A DNA stretch of 64,000 nt from CAVSUB01 sp963730995 (GTDB taxonomy: Bacteria > Acidobacteriota > Vicinamibacteria > Vicinamibacterales > 2-12-FULL-66-21), in NCBI GenBank assembly GCA_963730995.1, contig CAVSUB010000013.1, positions 1,612,001 to 1,676,000 on the forward strand, written 5' to 3'. Every line of letters begins with the position of its first letter. Position 1 is the first letter of the stretch. Shown here piece after piece: positions 50,283 through 60,200 of this stretch. The notes beneath the pieces were generated by a model. The model did not search any database, had not been told where the DNA came from, and saw nothing but the letters and a program-made list of their open reading frames with translations. Both the position numbers and the translations under genes were made by a program.

Positions 50283-52721
50283 TTACTCACGCAGCGCTTC
50301 CACCGGATTGACGCGTGTTCCGCTCCGCGCGGGGAGATAGCACGCGACAGCGGCGACACCGGCGAGCCCGAGCACGGCCGTGGCGAACGCAATCGGGTCC
50401 GTCGGTGTGACGTCGAACAATAAGGATTGAACACCGCGCGTGAGTCCCAGCGCACCGACGACGCCCAACGCGATGCCTATCGCAATCGTAACGAGTCCTT
50501 GTCCGAGAACGATTCGCATGACGTCGCGCGCACTCGCCCCGAGCGCCATCCGCACGCCGATTTCGCGACGACGACGCGTGACGTCGTAGGCCATGACGCC
50601 GTAGATCCCCGCGACCGCCAGAATGAGCGCCGTTCCGGCGAACACACCGACGAGCGTCAGGTTGAACCGGCGCGGGCCGAGCGACGCGGCGTAGATCTGC
50701 TCGAACGTTCGGAAGCGCGGCGGCGTCTCGGGCGCGAGATCGTGCAGTACCGCACGGGCAGCGGACGTGATGGACGGCCGATCGCCGCTCGATCGCATCA
50801 CGACGGTTGTCGAGAATCGCGGTCGTTGCACGAGATTGACGTAGATGGTCGGTTGCGGCGGCCGCTCCGGCCCGTACTCTCGCGTGTCGCCGACAATCCC
50901 GACGATCGTGAGCAGCCGGAGATCGCCGTCCATGTTGCCGAACTCGATCGTGCGGCCAACCGGATCTTCGCCCGGCCATCGCGATTTCGCGAGCGATTCG
51001 CTGATGACGGCTACGTGCGGTTGATCGGGTTGATCGCGATCGTCGAAGAGCCGACCACGAATCAAGGGGATGCCGAGTGCTCGGAAGTAGTCCGGCGACG
51101 CCGCGCAGTAGTCCGCGGTGCCGGTCCGGTCCTTCTGTTTCCAAAGCTCACCGAGATCGTCGGGCTTCGCCGGCGCCTCTCGTGGCGTCATGACGAGGAA
51201 CAGCCCATCGGGCAAACCGCCGTCCATGGGTACGGCGTTCACCCCGGCCACCTCCTGGACGCCGGGAATGGCGCGGAGCCGATTGAAGAGGTCCGTATAG
51301 AACGGCGAGAGACGTGCTTTTGCGGCCGGATCGCTCGAATCCGGGAGGTTGAGGTCCATCGCGACCAGGCCCTCCGTGCGGAAGCCCGGATTCACCGACA
51401 GCACGCGCAACAAGCTGCGGCCGAGGAGCGCTGCGCCGACGAGGAGCACCACGGTGATCGCCAGTTGTGCGGCAACGATCGCGCGACCGACGCGTTGACT
51501 GGACGCGCCAGCCTGCGCACGCCCGCCGTCGGACAGCGTCTCGCGAGGATCCCGGGCTGTCGCTCGCGTGGCGGTGACGAGCCCCAGCGCGATCGCGACG
51601 AGGGACGACAGCGCGATGGCGAAGCCGAGCACCGGCCAGCTCAGGGACACTTCTTCCAGTCTCGGAAGATCGGCGGGCGCGAGTGACAACAGCGCGCTGA
51701 TTCCGGCCCACGCCACCAGCAGTCCCGCACCGCAGCCGGCGGTCAGCAACACGAACGCTTCGGCCATGAACTGGCGGATCAGGCGCGTACGTGTGGCGCC
51801 GAGCGCATGTCGAATCGCCAGCTCGCGTCCTCGGGCGGCGGCTTGCGAGAGGAGCAGATTCGTGACGTTCGCGCACGCGACGAGCAGCAGAAACAGGACG
51901 GCACCGAGCAACACGTAGAGCGTCGAGCCCACGCGGCCGGTGAGGAAGGTCTCCAGGGGGATGGCGGCGGCGTCCGCCATCAGGTAATCGCCCTGCTCGT
52001 CGGAGTGGCGAATAATGTCTCGAGCGATCGTGCTGAGGTCCGCGTTCGCCTGCGCAGCGCTCACACCGTCGCGCATCCGGCCCAGGGCCGAGAAGTTGTG
52101 CGACGTTCGGTGGCGGTTCACTGGATCGAGCTCCGTCGGTACCCACAGTTCGACTCTCGACGGAAACTGAAATCCGGCGGGCATCACGCCGATGATCGTG
52201 TAACTGCGATTCTCGATGCGGAGCGCGAGCGACGAAAGCCGCGAAGACGACCCGAGATACTGCGTCCAGTACGCATGGCTCACGACGGCGGTCGGTCCGG
52301 CGCCGACATGGAGATCGTCGGCCGTAAAGGCGCGCCCGAGCACCGGTCCGACTCCGATGGCCTTGAAGAAGTCGCCGCTCACGCTCGCCACGATGCTGCG
52401 CGTCGGCTCCGAGCCCCCGGCGACCGACGTGGGATAGGCCGTGTATTTCGCCATCGCACTGAACGTGTGATTTCGCTCGAGGAAGTCGCTGAAGTTCGGA
52501 TCCGAAAGGCGGGAATACCTGCCACGATGGTTGACTTCGGTGACCGCCACGAGTCGATCCGGCCTCGGGTAGGGCAAGGGCCGGAGCAACACCCCATAGA
52601 CGACGCTGAAGATGGCCGTCGATGCGCCGATTCCAAGCGCCAGCGTAAAGACGACGATAGTCGTCACGCTTGCGTGCTTCGCGATCACTCGAATGGCATG
52701 GCGGAAGTCGAGAAGTGACAT
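50283..52721 (-). CDS. ADOP-type ABC transporter permease
   Basis: An intact 812-residue MacB/FtsX-like permease. It lacks the acidic N-terminal prefix seen in the permease at 43095. Helix 1 (IVVFTLALGIGASTAIFSVV), the first MacB core (DRLVAVTEVNHRGRYSRLSD), central FtsX helices (LLLVACANVTNLLLSQAAAR), a second core, and the last FtsX unit (VAGIYGVMAYDVTRRRREIG), ending GTRVNPVEALRE. It begins 6 bp after the RraA-like gene and is the last gene of the minus-strand operon. No ATPase partner is nearby, as usual for ADOP genes. Confidence 0.87.
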   Translation of the reverse strand: MSLLDFRHAIRVIAKHASVTTIVVFTLALGIGASTAIFSVVYGVLLRPLPYPRPDRLVAVTEVNHRGRYSRLSDPNFSDFLERNHTFSAMAKYTAYPTSVAGGSEPTRSIVASVSGDFFKAIGVGPVLGRAFTADDLHVGAGPTAVVSHAYWTQYLGSSSRLSSLALRIENRSYTIIGVMPAGFQFPSRVELWVPTELDPVNRHRTSHNFSALGRMRDGVSAAQANADLSTIARDIIRHSDEQGDYLMADAAAIPLETFLTGRVGSTLYVLLGAVLFLLLVACANVTNLLLSQAAARGRELAIRHALGATRTRLIRQFMAEAFVLLTAGCGAGLLVAWAGISALLSLAPADLPRLEEVSLSWPVLGFAIALSSLVAIALGLVTATRATARDPRETLSDGGRAQAGASSQRVGRAIVAAQLAITVVLLVGAALLGRSLLRVLSVNPGFRTEGLVAMDLNLPDSSDPAAKARLSPFYTDLFNRLRAIPGVQEVAGVNAVPMDGGLPDGLFLVMTPREAPAKPDDLGELWKQKDRTGTADYCAASPDYFRALGIPLIRGRLFDDRDQPDQPHVAVISESLAKSRWPGEDPVGRTIEFGNMDGDLRLLTIVGIVGDTREYGPERPPQPTIYVNLVQRPRFSTTVVMRSSGDRPSITSAARAVLHDLAPETPPRFRTFEQIYAASLGPRRFNLTLVGVFAGTALILAVAGIYGVMAYDVTRRRREIGVRMALGASARDVMRIVLGQGLVTIAIGIALGVVGALGLTRGVQSLLFDVTPTDPIAFATAVLGLAGVAAVACYLPARSGTRVNPVEALRE

Positions 52722-52727
52722 AGAGTT

Positions 52728-53675
52728 CTATTGATCGCGCTCCTGCGGCGCGCGGCGACCGGTTTTCTTGAAGACGTACTCGTCGCGCTCCTTCTGCAGT
52801 TCCGGCGTCAGGGGCCCATAGATCTGGCGTGACGTGTACTTTCCGGTGCCGAGCATCATCAGGCTCCAGTCGTCACGAGCCTTCGAAATCTCGCCGGACT
52901 CCACCACCTCTTTGACCATGTGCGGCGGAATGAACCACATGCCCTCGCGGTCGGCGAGGACGACGTCCCCCGGCATGACCAGCGTCTTGCCGATCCGCAC
53001 AGGGATGTTGATGCCGGTCACCATGACGCGCATGCCCTGCGTCGGGAACGAGTTCTTGTAGTACGCCTGCATCCCCGTTTCGGCGATTCGCTCGAGCCAA
53101 TAGACGCCGCCGTCGACGATCATTCCGTTCTTCGTGGTGGTCTGGATGTAGTGCGCCAGCTTGTTGCCGACGAAATTCCAGTCCGCGCCGAAGACGTCGG
53201 CGACGATCACGTCGCCGGGCTGCAGCATGTCGATCGCCGTCTGGTTTCGCGCGACGCTCGTGCTCTTCGCCTTGGCCTCCGCTTCGTCCACCTCCACGAT
53301 GTCCCCGCGGAGCGGCATGAACTGGACGGTCAGTACCCGCCCGACCATCTTCTGATCCGGCTGCAGCACTCGCCAGCCGTCGCGCGGCTCGAACTGGTTC
53401 GGGTAGCCGCGATTCGGCAGAACCGCCTGCACCTCCTCGGCGATGAGTTCCTTCAGCCGTTGCAGCATCTCGTCGGGCACCTTGGGCCGGCCGTCAGGAA
53501 ACCGGTCGTAGGGATTCTTGCTCGTGTACTTGACCAGTTGCTCTGGCGTCCATTGGAAGAGTTGAGCGGACGCCGAGTCGACGCAGATGAACATCGCGAT
53601 GAGAGCCAACAGCGTCGAAACGACGTGCGGGCGCCGGATGAGCCGTCCGGGGGGAACCATCTGTTTTTCAGGCAT
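52728..53675 (-). CDS. Exported RraA/HMG-aldolase-fold protein
   Basis: A 315-residue protein with a signal peptide (ending ASAQL) and an RraA-like fold: MLQPGDVIVADVFGADWNFV, GNKLAHYIQTTTKNGMIVDG, then GVYWLERI. In RraA/HMG aldolases the last motif is normally VDGxxRD, whose Arg-Asp bind substrate and metal; here it is VDGGVYW, so the usual catalytic pair is missing. The periplasmic location also argues against an RNase E inhibitor role. It ends 6 bp before the ABC permease and follows the amidohydrolase after 36 bp, so it belongs to the operon. Confidence 0.75.
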   Translation of the reverse strand: MPEKQMVPPGRLIRRPHVVSTLLALIAMFICVDSASAQLFQWTPEQLVKYTSKNPYDRFPDGRPKVPDEMLQRLKELIAEEVQAVLPNRGYPNQFEPRDGWRVLQPDQKMVGRVLTVQFMPLRGDIVEVDEAEAKAKSTSVARNQTAIDMLQPGDVIVADVFGADWNFVGNKLAHYIQTTTKNGMIVDGGVYWLERIAETGMQAYYKNSFPTQGMRVMVTGINIPVRIGKTLVMPGDVVLADREGMWFIPPHMVKEVVESGEISKARDDWSLMMLGTGKYTSRQIYGPLTPELQKERDEYVFKKTGRRAPQERDQ

Positions 53676-53711
53676 AACTTCCTCCGGGCAGTAAACGAGT
53701 TGGCGACCGCC

Positions 53712-55052
53712 TCACCGCCCTCCGCCGCGTTGTCCACCCCGCTGCCCGCCGCCACCGCCTTCGGTCATGCCATTCCAGCGCGGATCGCCGATGTTGCGGT
53801 AGTCGCGAGGCAGCTTCTCCCAGTCCACGCCGGTCATGTCGTTGAGGTCGTAAACGACCTTGCCATCGCGAATGGTCAACTCGCAGCGCAGCCGCTCGGT
53901 CCCCGTCAAGCGCGCGCCGTCCTGATCGGCGAAGCCAAAGGTCCCTTTCTCGACGCGCAGCACCGCGACATCGGCGACAGCGCCGACCGACAGGTGGCCA
54001 AGCTCCTCGTGCTTGATCGCCCGCGCGGCGTTCCACGTGTTGGCGGCAATCACCTTGTCGAGTGGCATCCCCATCGCGAGGAACTTGCTCATGAGATTCA
54101 GGATGTCCTTGAGCCCGGCATTCATGCTGTGCGTGTGCAGGTCGGTCGAGATTGTGTCCGGCAGGAACCCGGCCTTGATGAGGGGTACCGCCACCCTCCA
54201 GCGAAAGCTGCCGCCTCCGTGTCCGACGTCGAAGAGCACGCCGCGCTTGCGCCCGTCGACGAGCGCCTGGCTGGGACCGAGCGTCGTTGGATCCTGCTCA
54301 CCCCGGTTGCCGCCGTAGACGTGGGTGAAGATGTCGCCCGGGCGGAACACTTTGTTGAGCAGATCGTACAAGGGCCGTTCCGGCCGGCTGGTGCCGAAGT
54401 CCACCATCACCGGAATGTTGGCGATCGTTCCGACCTCCACGGCGCGCGTGAACGGAGTCCACTCAGGACCAGCATAGTGAGCGCTCTTCACCCCGACGAT
54501 GAGTCCTTTGTACTTCAGGGCCATGTCCGCGGTCGGCTTGACCTCCATGTCGTTGAGGTCCTGCTCGTACTTCCCACCCGCCTGACCCAGGCCGACGATG
54601 TTGATCAGCGCGAGGACGCGGGTCCTGGACGGATCGATGATCTTGGCCTTCATGTCCTCGAAATTGCGCCAGCCGGAACCGCCGGGGTCGACGAACGTCG
54701 TCACGCCGTTGCGGAAGCTGAAGCCATCGGGGTAGACGGCCTGGTTCTCTGCCGTGAAGCCCCTGCCGTAGGTCGGTCTGTAGGTGTGTGCGTGAATATC
54801 GATGAGACCGGGAGCCACGTACAGGCCGGTGACATCGACCGTCTTCAGCGCCTGATTGGCTGGAATGTTGTCGGCCACGGCCGCGACCTTGCCGTCCTTG
54901 ATGGCGACGTCCCGCACCGCGCTCAGACTGTTCCGCGCGTCGATGATGTGGCCGCCCTTCAGCAGGAGATCGTAATCCTGCGCTTGGCCGGCAGCGGCGA
55001 AACCCAGGCAGAGCAGAGAAACAAAGAAGGTGCGCAATTGGAGCCTCCACAC
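53712..55052 (-). CDS. Exported amidohydrolase/deacetylase family metallohydrolase
   Basis: A 446-residue protein with a signal peptide (ending AGQAQ). The amidohydrolase fold shows LLLKGGHIIDARN at the start, the metal motif GLIDIHAHTY, a carboxylate-lysine region (GLIVGVKSAHY), further histidines in IFTHVYGG and VLFDVGHGGG, and TDLHTHSMN plus the closing beta-sandwich (LRVEKGTFGFADQDGARLTG). It is like EF_0837/AHA_3915-type deacetylases that act on N-acyl amino acids or related amides. A Gly/Gln-rich tail ends it. The substrate is probably imported by the receptor upstream. Confidence 0.82.
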   Translation of the reverse strand: MWRLQLRTFFVSLLCLGFAAAGQAQDYDLLLKGGHIIDARNSLSAVRDVAIKDGKVAAVADNIPANQALKTVDVTGLYVAPGLIDIHAHTYRPTYGRGFTAENQAVYPDGFSFRNGVTTFVDPGGSGWRNFEDMKAKIIDPSRTRVLALINIVGLGQAGGKYEQDLNDMEVKPTADMALKYKGLIVGVKSAHYAGPEWTPFTRAVEVGTIANIPVMVDFGTSRPERPLYDLLNKVFRPGDIFTHVYGGNRGEQDPTTLGPSQALVDGRKRGVLFDVGHGGGSFRWRVAVPLIKAGFLPDTISTDLHTHSMNAGLKDILNLMSKFLAMGMPLDKVIAANTWNAARAIKHEELGHLSVGAVADVAVLRVEKGTFGFADQDGARLTGTERLRCELTIRDGKVVYDLNDMTGVDWEKLPRDYRNIGDPRWNGMTEGGGGGQRGGQRGGGR

Positions 55053-55055
55053 GGC

Positions 55056-56003
55056 TTATCTAATCGACTCGAGATCGATGACAGCGCAGGTCGTGAAGTC
55101 CGGAACCCAGAACTCGGTCGTGTTGCCGGGATTCCGGAGATCGCCGAGTTTGGCCTCGTCCGACACGCCATACGGGCTGAATCCCGTGGGACGGTATCGC
55201 CCGACGACGCGGACGCGGATGGCTTGCGGCCCGGCACTCTGCTGCCTGCGGCTTCCAAATGACAGCAAGAACAGCCGTGCGCGCTCCGCGTGGCCGGTCA
55301 GCCGTGCAATCACCGTGCTGGTGCCGTACAGCCGCACGAACCGTTTGTCGTCACCCAGTTTCGCGCGGACTTGTGCCGCGAACTCGTACGGATTTGCGGC
55401 CGCTTCGCCGGGAAAATCACGCGTCCCCAGCTGGACGTTCAAGTCGAGATCAGGATCCGGCTTCTTGACGACTTTGTAGAACAGGTTCTGACGCGTTAGC
55501 AGATTCAACACCTCACCCATCACCGGCGACCCGTCGTCCACGACGCCGATGTTCACGAGCTCCGGCATAGGCGGCGCTTCCTGGGACTTGATGAACCGAA
55601 GCATCGTGCCGAGATCGTCGACGTCTTTCGGATCGGGATTGAGGATCGCGTCGACGTTGAAGACGAACGCCTCCGCGGCTGCCAGCGCGGCGGAGCCGGC
55701 GGGCAGTTTCACGTAACTCGCCTTGCGGAGCCCGCGCGCAAAGCGCCAGCCGTTCGAGTCGATCCAGGGAACGTTGGTCGCCCGCGCCACGCTCGGCAGG
55801 TAGCGGACGCCGGGACTCGGCACTTCCTGAAAACCCGAGGTATCCGGTGGTGCGGGGCCAGCCAGTCCCTGGTCGACGAGCCGCGTGCCCGCCCCGGTCA
55901 CGAAGATTCGCGCCGCCGTGGTCGACTGCTCGATCGGGCTGGCTGCGAGCAGGGCGGCCGCAGCAAGAACGCCCGCGAGGAGGCGCGTGCACAACCCGAT
56001 CAT
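55056..56003 (-). CDS. Exported protein of unknown function in the receptor operon
   Basis: A 315-residue protein with signal peptide (ending LAASP). It contains FVTGAGTRLVDQGL, AEAFVFNVDAILNPDPKDVD, PELVNIGVVDDGSPVMGEVL and VIARLTGHAERARLFLLSFG. No domain is recognised with confidence. Its ATG overlaps the stop of the DUF362 gene by 4 bases (ATGA), and it ends 3 bp before the amidohydrolase, so the three proteins are coupled. Confidence 0.65.
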   Translation of the reverse strand: MIGLCTRLLAGVLAAAALLAASPIEQSTTAARIFVTGAGTRLVDQGLAGPAPPDTSGFQEVPSPGVRYLPSVARATNVPWIDSNGWRFARGLRKASYVKLPAGSAALAAAEAFVFNVDAILNPDPKDVDDLGTMLRFIKSQEAPPMPELVNIGVVDDGSPVMGEVLNLLTRQNLFYKVVKKPDPDLDLNVQLGTRDFPGEAAANPYEFAAQVRAKLGDDKRFVRLYGTSTVIARLTGHAERARLFLLSFGSRRQQSAGPQAIRVRVVGRYRPTGFSPYGVSDEAKLGDLRNPGNTTEFWVPDFTTCAVIDLESIR

Positions 56004-57115
56004 GCGGTCAATTCCGTGTGATCGATCTTCTTCAGATCGTAGACTCCGAGGCCGAGCGTCGAAGCGTACTCGATGTGGCCGGGCTCACGGATGGAGCGGT
56101 TCATGTTGGGATCGCGCTCCCAGTCCTCCTGCTTCGTGCTGAAGTATTTCATGTCGCGGTTCCAGACCGAGATGACCCCTTCCTTCTTACGCTTGTCGTC
56201 GATGATGTCGATGAGCAGGCGATCGATTGCGACGGGGTCGGTGCCGAACTTCATCTGCTTCGGATAGAAGCGATACTTCCTGTCTCGCGAGAAGGGGCCG
56301 GCGTGCCAGACGCCGCGCAGCCCGTCCATGATGTTGAGGACGGTTCGCGATCGGAGCGGCTCCACCCGAGCGAGCGTGCCGATGAAAGTCAGCGTCTCCG
56401 TCTGCGCGTGGTAGTGCGACCGGGCGACGTTGTTGAACTCCCCATAGGCGATGTTCTTCAGGCACCCGGTCACGCCGGCGGCGCCGTGGTCCTTCATGTT
56501 GGGCACGTTGATGATCTTCGTGAACGGGTCCGTGACCATGCGAATCAGGTAGGACCGCGTGTCTTCCTCGCCGAAGAAATTCACCTCGACATACACGTCA
56601 GGATCGAGGCCGAGCCATGTGTTCGCCGACTCGACGCGAACGCCGGCCGGCACGAACTGATCGTACTTCGGGAGCAGGATCTGGCCGGCGCCTCGCTCGT
56701 GAATCACGATGTTCGTGGGCTTCACGCCGACGGTGGTCAGGTTGCGCGTGATCTCGGCGACGACCTCTGGCGTGGACATCGCCCCTGGCGCACCGGACGC
56801 GTTCACCTTGATCCCGACGAAGTCCCGCGCATCGAAGAACCGCGCCCAGCTGTCGCGCGGATCCTTGTCGCCGGTCAACGTCGACATCCCGCGCGCGATC
56901 ATCGTCTGAACGGTCGGAACGTCGACCTTCTCGGTCTCCTCGTCGATGCACCGCGGGGAGTGGACGGTCACCACCCGTCCGGGATAGCGACCCGGCATTC
57001 CGCCCGGCGCCGGCTTGTGATTGGTGACGACGCGGTAGTCGGGTATCGGCCTCGGCTGCAGCGTCGCCAGGGCCGGCACCGTCGCCATCGCTGCCAGGAA
57101 CTCTCTTCGATCCAT
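56000..57115 (-). CDS. Tat-exported DUF362 domain protein
   Basis: A 371-residue protein with a Tat-like leader (MDRREFLAAMATVPALATLQ). The DUF362 pattern is clear: DFVGIKVNASGAPGAMSTPE, VVAEITRNLTTVGVKPTNIV, KIINVPNMKDHGAAGVTGCL, HAGPFSRDR and GTDPVAIDRLLIDIID. DUF362 proteins often accompany iron-sulfur or quinone oxidoreductases; no CxxC ferredoxin motif is present here. It begins 141 bp after the TonB receptor in the same direction, with the repeat element between them. Confidence 0.78.
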   Translation of the reverse strand: MDRREFLAAMATVPALATLQPRPIPDYRVVTNHKPAPGGMPGRYPGRVVTVHSPRCIDEETEKVDVPTVQTMIARGMSTLTGDKDPRDSWARFFDARDFVGIKVNASGAPGAMSTPEVVAEITRNLTTVGVKPTNIVIHERGAGQILLPKYDQFVPAGVRVESANTWLGLDPDVYVEVNFFGEEDTRSYLIRMVTDPFTKIINVPNMKDHGAAGVTGCLKNIAYGEFNNVARSHYHAQTETLTFIGTLARVEPLRSRTVLNIMDGLRGVWHAGPFSRDRKYRFYPKQMKFGTDPVAIDRLLIDIIDDKRKKEGVISVWNRDMKYFSTKQEDWERDPNMNRSIREPGHIEYASTLGLGVYDLKKIDHTELTA

Positions 57116-57149
57116 CGGCCTCCTCTACTCTGAAGTTCAGCGTGCAGGT

Positions 57150-57206
57150 AGCTCTCAGCTCTCAGCTAGATCGTGCTTTGAGGCCTGAGCTGAAAGCCGA
57201 GAGCGG
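57150..57206. repeat. AGCTCTC short repeats, second locus
   Basis: Two direct AGCTCTC units at 57150-57163, then degenerate units (GAGCTGAAAGC, CCGAGAGC). Sequence and position beside the GGAATTCAC hairpin repeat those at 6625-6759. Confidence 0.5.
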
Positions 57207-57223
57207 ATCGCTGGTCGCTTCAT

Positions 57224-57252
57224 GGAATTCACACCCGACTCAGGTGAATTCC
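57224..57252 (-). terminator. Perfect inverted repeat GGAATTCAC/GTGAATTCC, copy 2
   Basis: A 9-bp stem (57224-57232 with 57244-57252) and an 11-base loop ACCCGACTCAG that differs from copy 1 (6727-6759) at three positions. It starts 4 bp beyond the TonB receptor stop. It lies inside the operon, so it may attenuate or stabilise the receptor transcript. Confidence 0.6.
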
Positions 57253-57256
57253 GCGA

Positions 57257-60200
57257 TCAGAACACATACTTTGCCACCAGCTGCACGACACGCGGATCGT
57301 TGACCGTACTGGTGATGGTGCCGAAAGTCGTGCTCTGGATGTTCGCTTGCGGCGGTCCGAAGTTCGGATGATTGAACACGTTGAAGAACTCGCCGCGAAT
57401 GAGGATGTAATGGGTTCCGACCGTCGCCAGCCGCTTGCCGACCGTGAGGTCGGCATTCCAGAAGCTCGGCGCGCGCAGGATGCCGATCCCCGAGTTCCCG
57501 AACTGACCTTGCGCCGCCGACACGAACGCGGAGCGATCGATCCACCGCTCGAGGGTCGGGTGGTCCACTTCTCCGCTGCCGATACGATCCGGCCGCTCGG
57601 TCGAGCGGGAGGCCTGCAGCGAAGGTGACGAGCTGTCGACCACGGTGATTGGATATCCGCTGTGCGCGATGACACCGAACTGGACCGACCAGCCACCGGC
57701 CACGGCGTCGAGCGCACGGTTCCAGCTGCTGCCGAAGCGACGGTCTTTGCCGAATGGCAGATCGTAGTTCCCCGCCGTTGAAAACAGGTGGGTAGCGTCG
57801 AAGTACGCCGGTCCGTAGTTGGAGTCCAGATCGCGGCTGTTCACCGGCGTGGAGGTCGACGTGCCCTGGGCGACGCCGCCCGAGCCGAAGAAACCGCGGC
57901 TGTTCGTCATCGCCTTGCTCCACGTGTAGTTGGCGTTGAAATCCATTCCGTGCCACAGCCGCTGCTTGAAGGTCGTCTGCAGCGCGTGGTAGTTCGCGAT
58001 CCCCCGTGACGTCGTCTCGATCATGTTCGTGATGTCGGGGTTGAACGGGTAGAGCGGGCGACGCTGTTGCGCCGGCAGCCAGGTGCTGGCGGGGCCGGTG
58101 CCAGGCAGCGGCTGGTTGGCGTCGATGGTCATGACGATGTACTTCGAGTCGCTGCCCACGTAGCCAACATTGATCGACGAGCGCGGTCCGATCAGGTACT
58201 CGCCGAACAGGTTCCACTGATTCGTGAGCTGCGGCCGAATATCGGGATCCCACGCGCGAAGCTGTCCCGAGGGGCGGTCGAGCGCCTGCAATCCCTCGAA
58301 GCCCGTGGCAAATGTACCCGGACCGCTCGTCCTGTCGTATGAAATCTGCGATTCGAAGAAGAACGGCGTGTTGAGCGTAAGGCGCTGGTTGGCGCCGGTG
58401 CCTTCCATGTACTGTGTGATCCCGTAGCCGCCGCGGAACACCCAGCGCTCACCTTTGCGGTAGGCGAACCCGAGCCGTGGTTCCCAACCGTTGTAGTACG
58501 CGTCGTAGAGCGCGCGGCTGTTGCCGTCGCGCCCGGCGAGCTGGATCTGCGCGTTCGTGAGATCGAAGTTCGCCTGCCGATCGTCCTTCTCCACGAGCGG
58601 CGACGTGTACGCCCACCTCAGTCCGAGATTCAGCGTCAGGTTTCGGCTGATCTTGAAATCATCCGCGGCATAGGGGCTGACGCGATGCTGCAGGTGCGTC
58701 CACGCGTCGGATGTCGAACCTCTCCCCTTCCGGGACACCTGGTCGAGCAGGAAGTCGGCGAACGGATATCCGGTGAAGTTGAACAGCGTGTACGAAATGA
58801 ACCCGTTGTGCCCGTTGTTCCCCGGATAGTACGACTTGCTGCGGTAGTAGTTCCACGAACCGCCGAATTTCATGGTGTGACGCCCGCGCAGCCAGGTCAG
58901 ACGTTCGTTCAGTTGATAGACCTGGTTGTAATTGTCGGTGCCCGTTTCAATGCCGCCGACGCTGGTGATCGTGTTGTCCATCTGAATCTGTGTGAGCCCC
59001 CGAAGCGTCTGCTCACCAGGAATTCCGTATCGGTTGTTCAGCTTCCCGACACCGAGCGGATCGATCTCGTCGCTGAGGTTGTCGACACGGCTGTAGCCCG
59101 CGAGTAGATCGTTGACGATGGTGCCGCCGATGAGGCGGTTCCAGTTCCCAGCGACGCTCCAGGTCGGGTTGGACGCCGCCGAGGGAAACAGGAGAGGAAT
59201 CGCAGTCTGGGAGGTTCCGGATTCGGCGGTCTGCTTCGAATACCGCACGTACATTTTGTCCTTTGACGATGCGTTCCAATCGAGCTTCACGTCGAACTGG
59301 TCGACGTCTTCCTTCGAAGCGGTCATTCCGCTGTAGTTGTCGCGGAAGTCGCTGAGCGGCCTGGCGACGTTGGCTCTCGGATAGAGGGTCTCGTCGGCGA
59401 ACAGATTGCGCGCCAGGGCGCTGAATCGGGTCACCGGAATCTGGTTGTTCTGGAACGGCTGCCCGGTCAACGGATCGCGGACGACGATCGGCGTCGCTCG
59501 GGCCAGCAGGCTGCTGAGATCCCCCTGCCGCCAGGCGTCCGGCACCACCGTCACGAAGGAGTTGGTTGGAGGCGTTTCCTGACGTCCGCCCTGATAGTCG
59601 GCGAAGAAAAACAGTTTGTTATGCAGGATCGGACCGCCGATGGTACCGCCAAAGATGTCGCGCGAATACTCGGACTTGGTCCCGCCGAGGCGGTTGGTCG
59701 CCCAGGGCGTTGCCGCGAGAGCGTTGTCGCGCCAGTAGTAGAACCCGTTTCCATGGAGCTGGTTCGTGCCGGACTTGATCACCATGTTGACGACGGCGCC
59801 GGTGACGTTGCCGAGCTCGGCCGAATAGTTGTTGGTTTCGACGCTGACCTGTTCCACCGCATCCGGGCTGGGCTGATAGGCGATGGAGTTGTTGATCGCC
59901 TCGTTGGTGTCGACACCGTCGATGGTGAAGTTGTTGGCCTGCTGCAACTGGCCGTTGACGTACGGCCGTCCGCCTCCGCTCAGGCTGTTGAACGACGACA
60001 TCAGCGGCTGGGTGACCCCGGGCGCATACATCGTCACGAAAGAGACGTTTCGTGAAATCGCCGGCAGCTTTTCAACCTGTTCACGGTCCGCCTTGATCCC
60101 GACAACCGCATTTTCGGTTTGCAGCACGGCGCCGGTCGCGACGACCTCGACGCGCTCCTGGACAGCGCCAACTTCCATCTTGAAATCGACGCGGGCGGTC

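Noticed and set aside
52920..55262. A 780-codon open frame on the plus strand opposite the RraA-like and amidohydrolase genes
   Set aside because: It is antisense to two genes with clear domains and has the Arg/Asp/Ala/Val-rich composition of a high-GC shadow frame.
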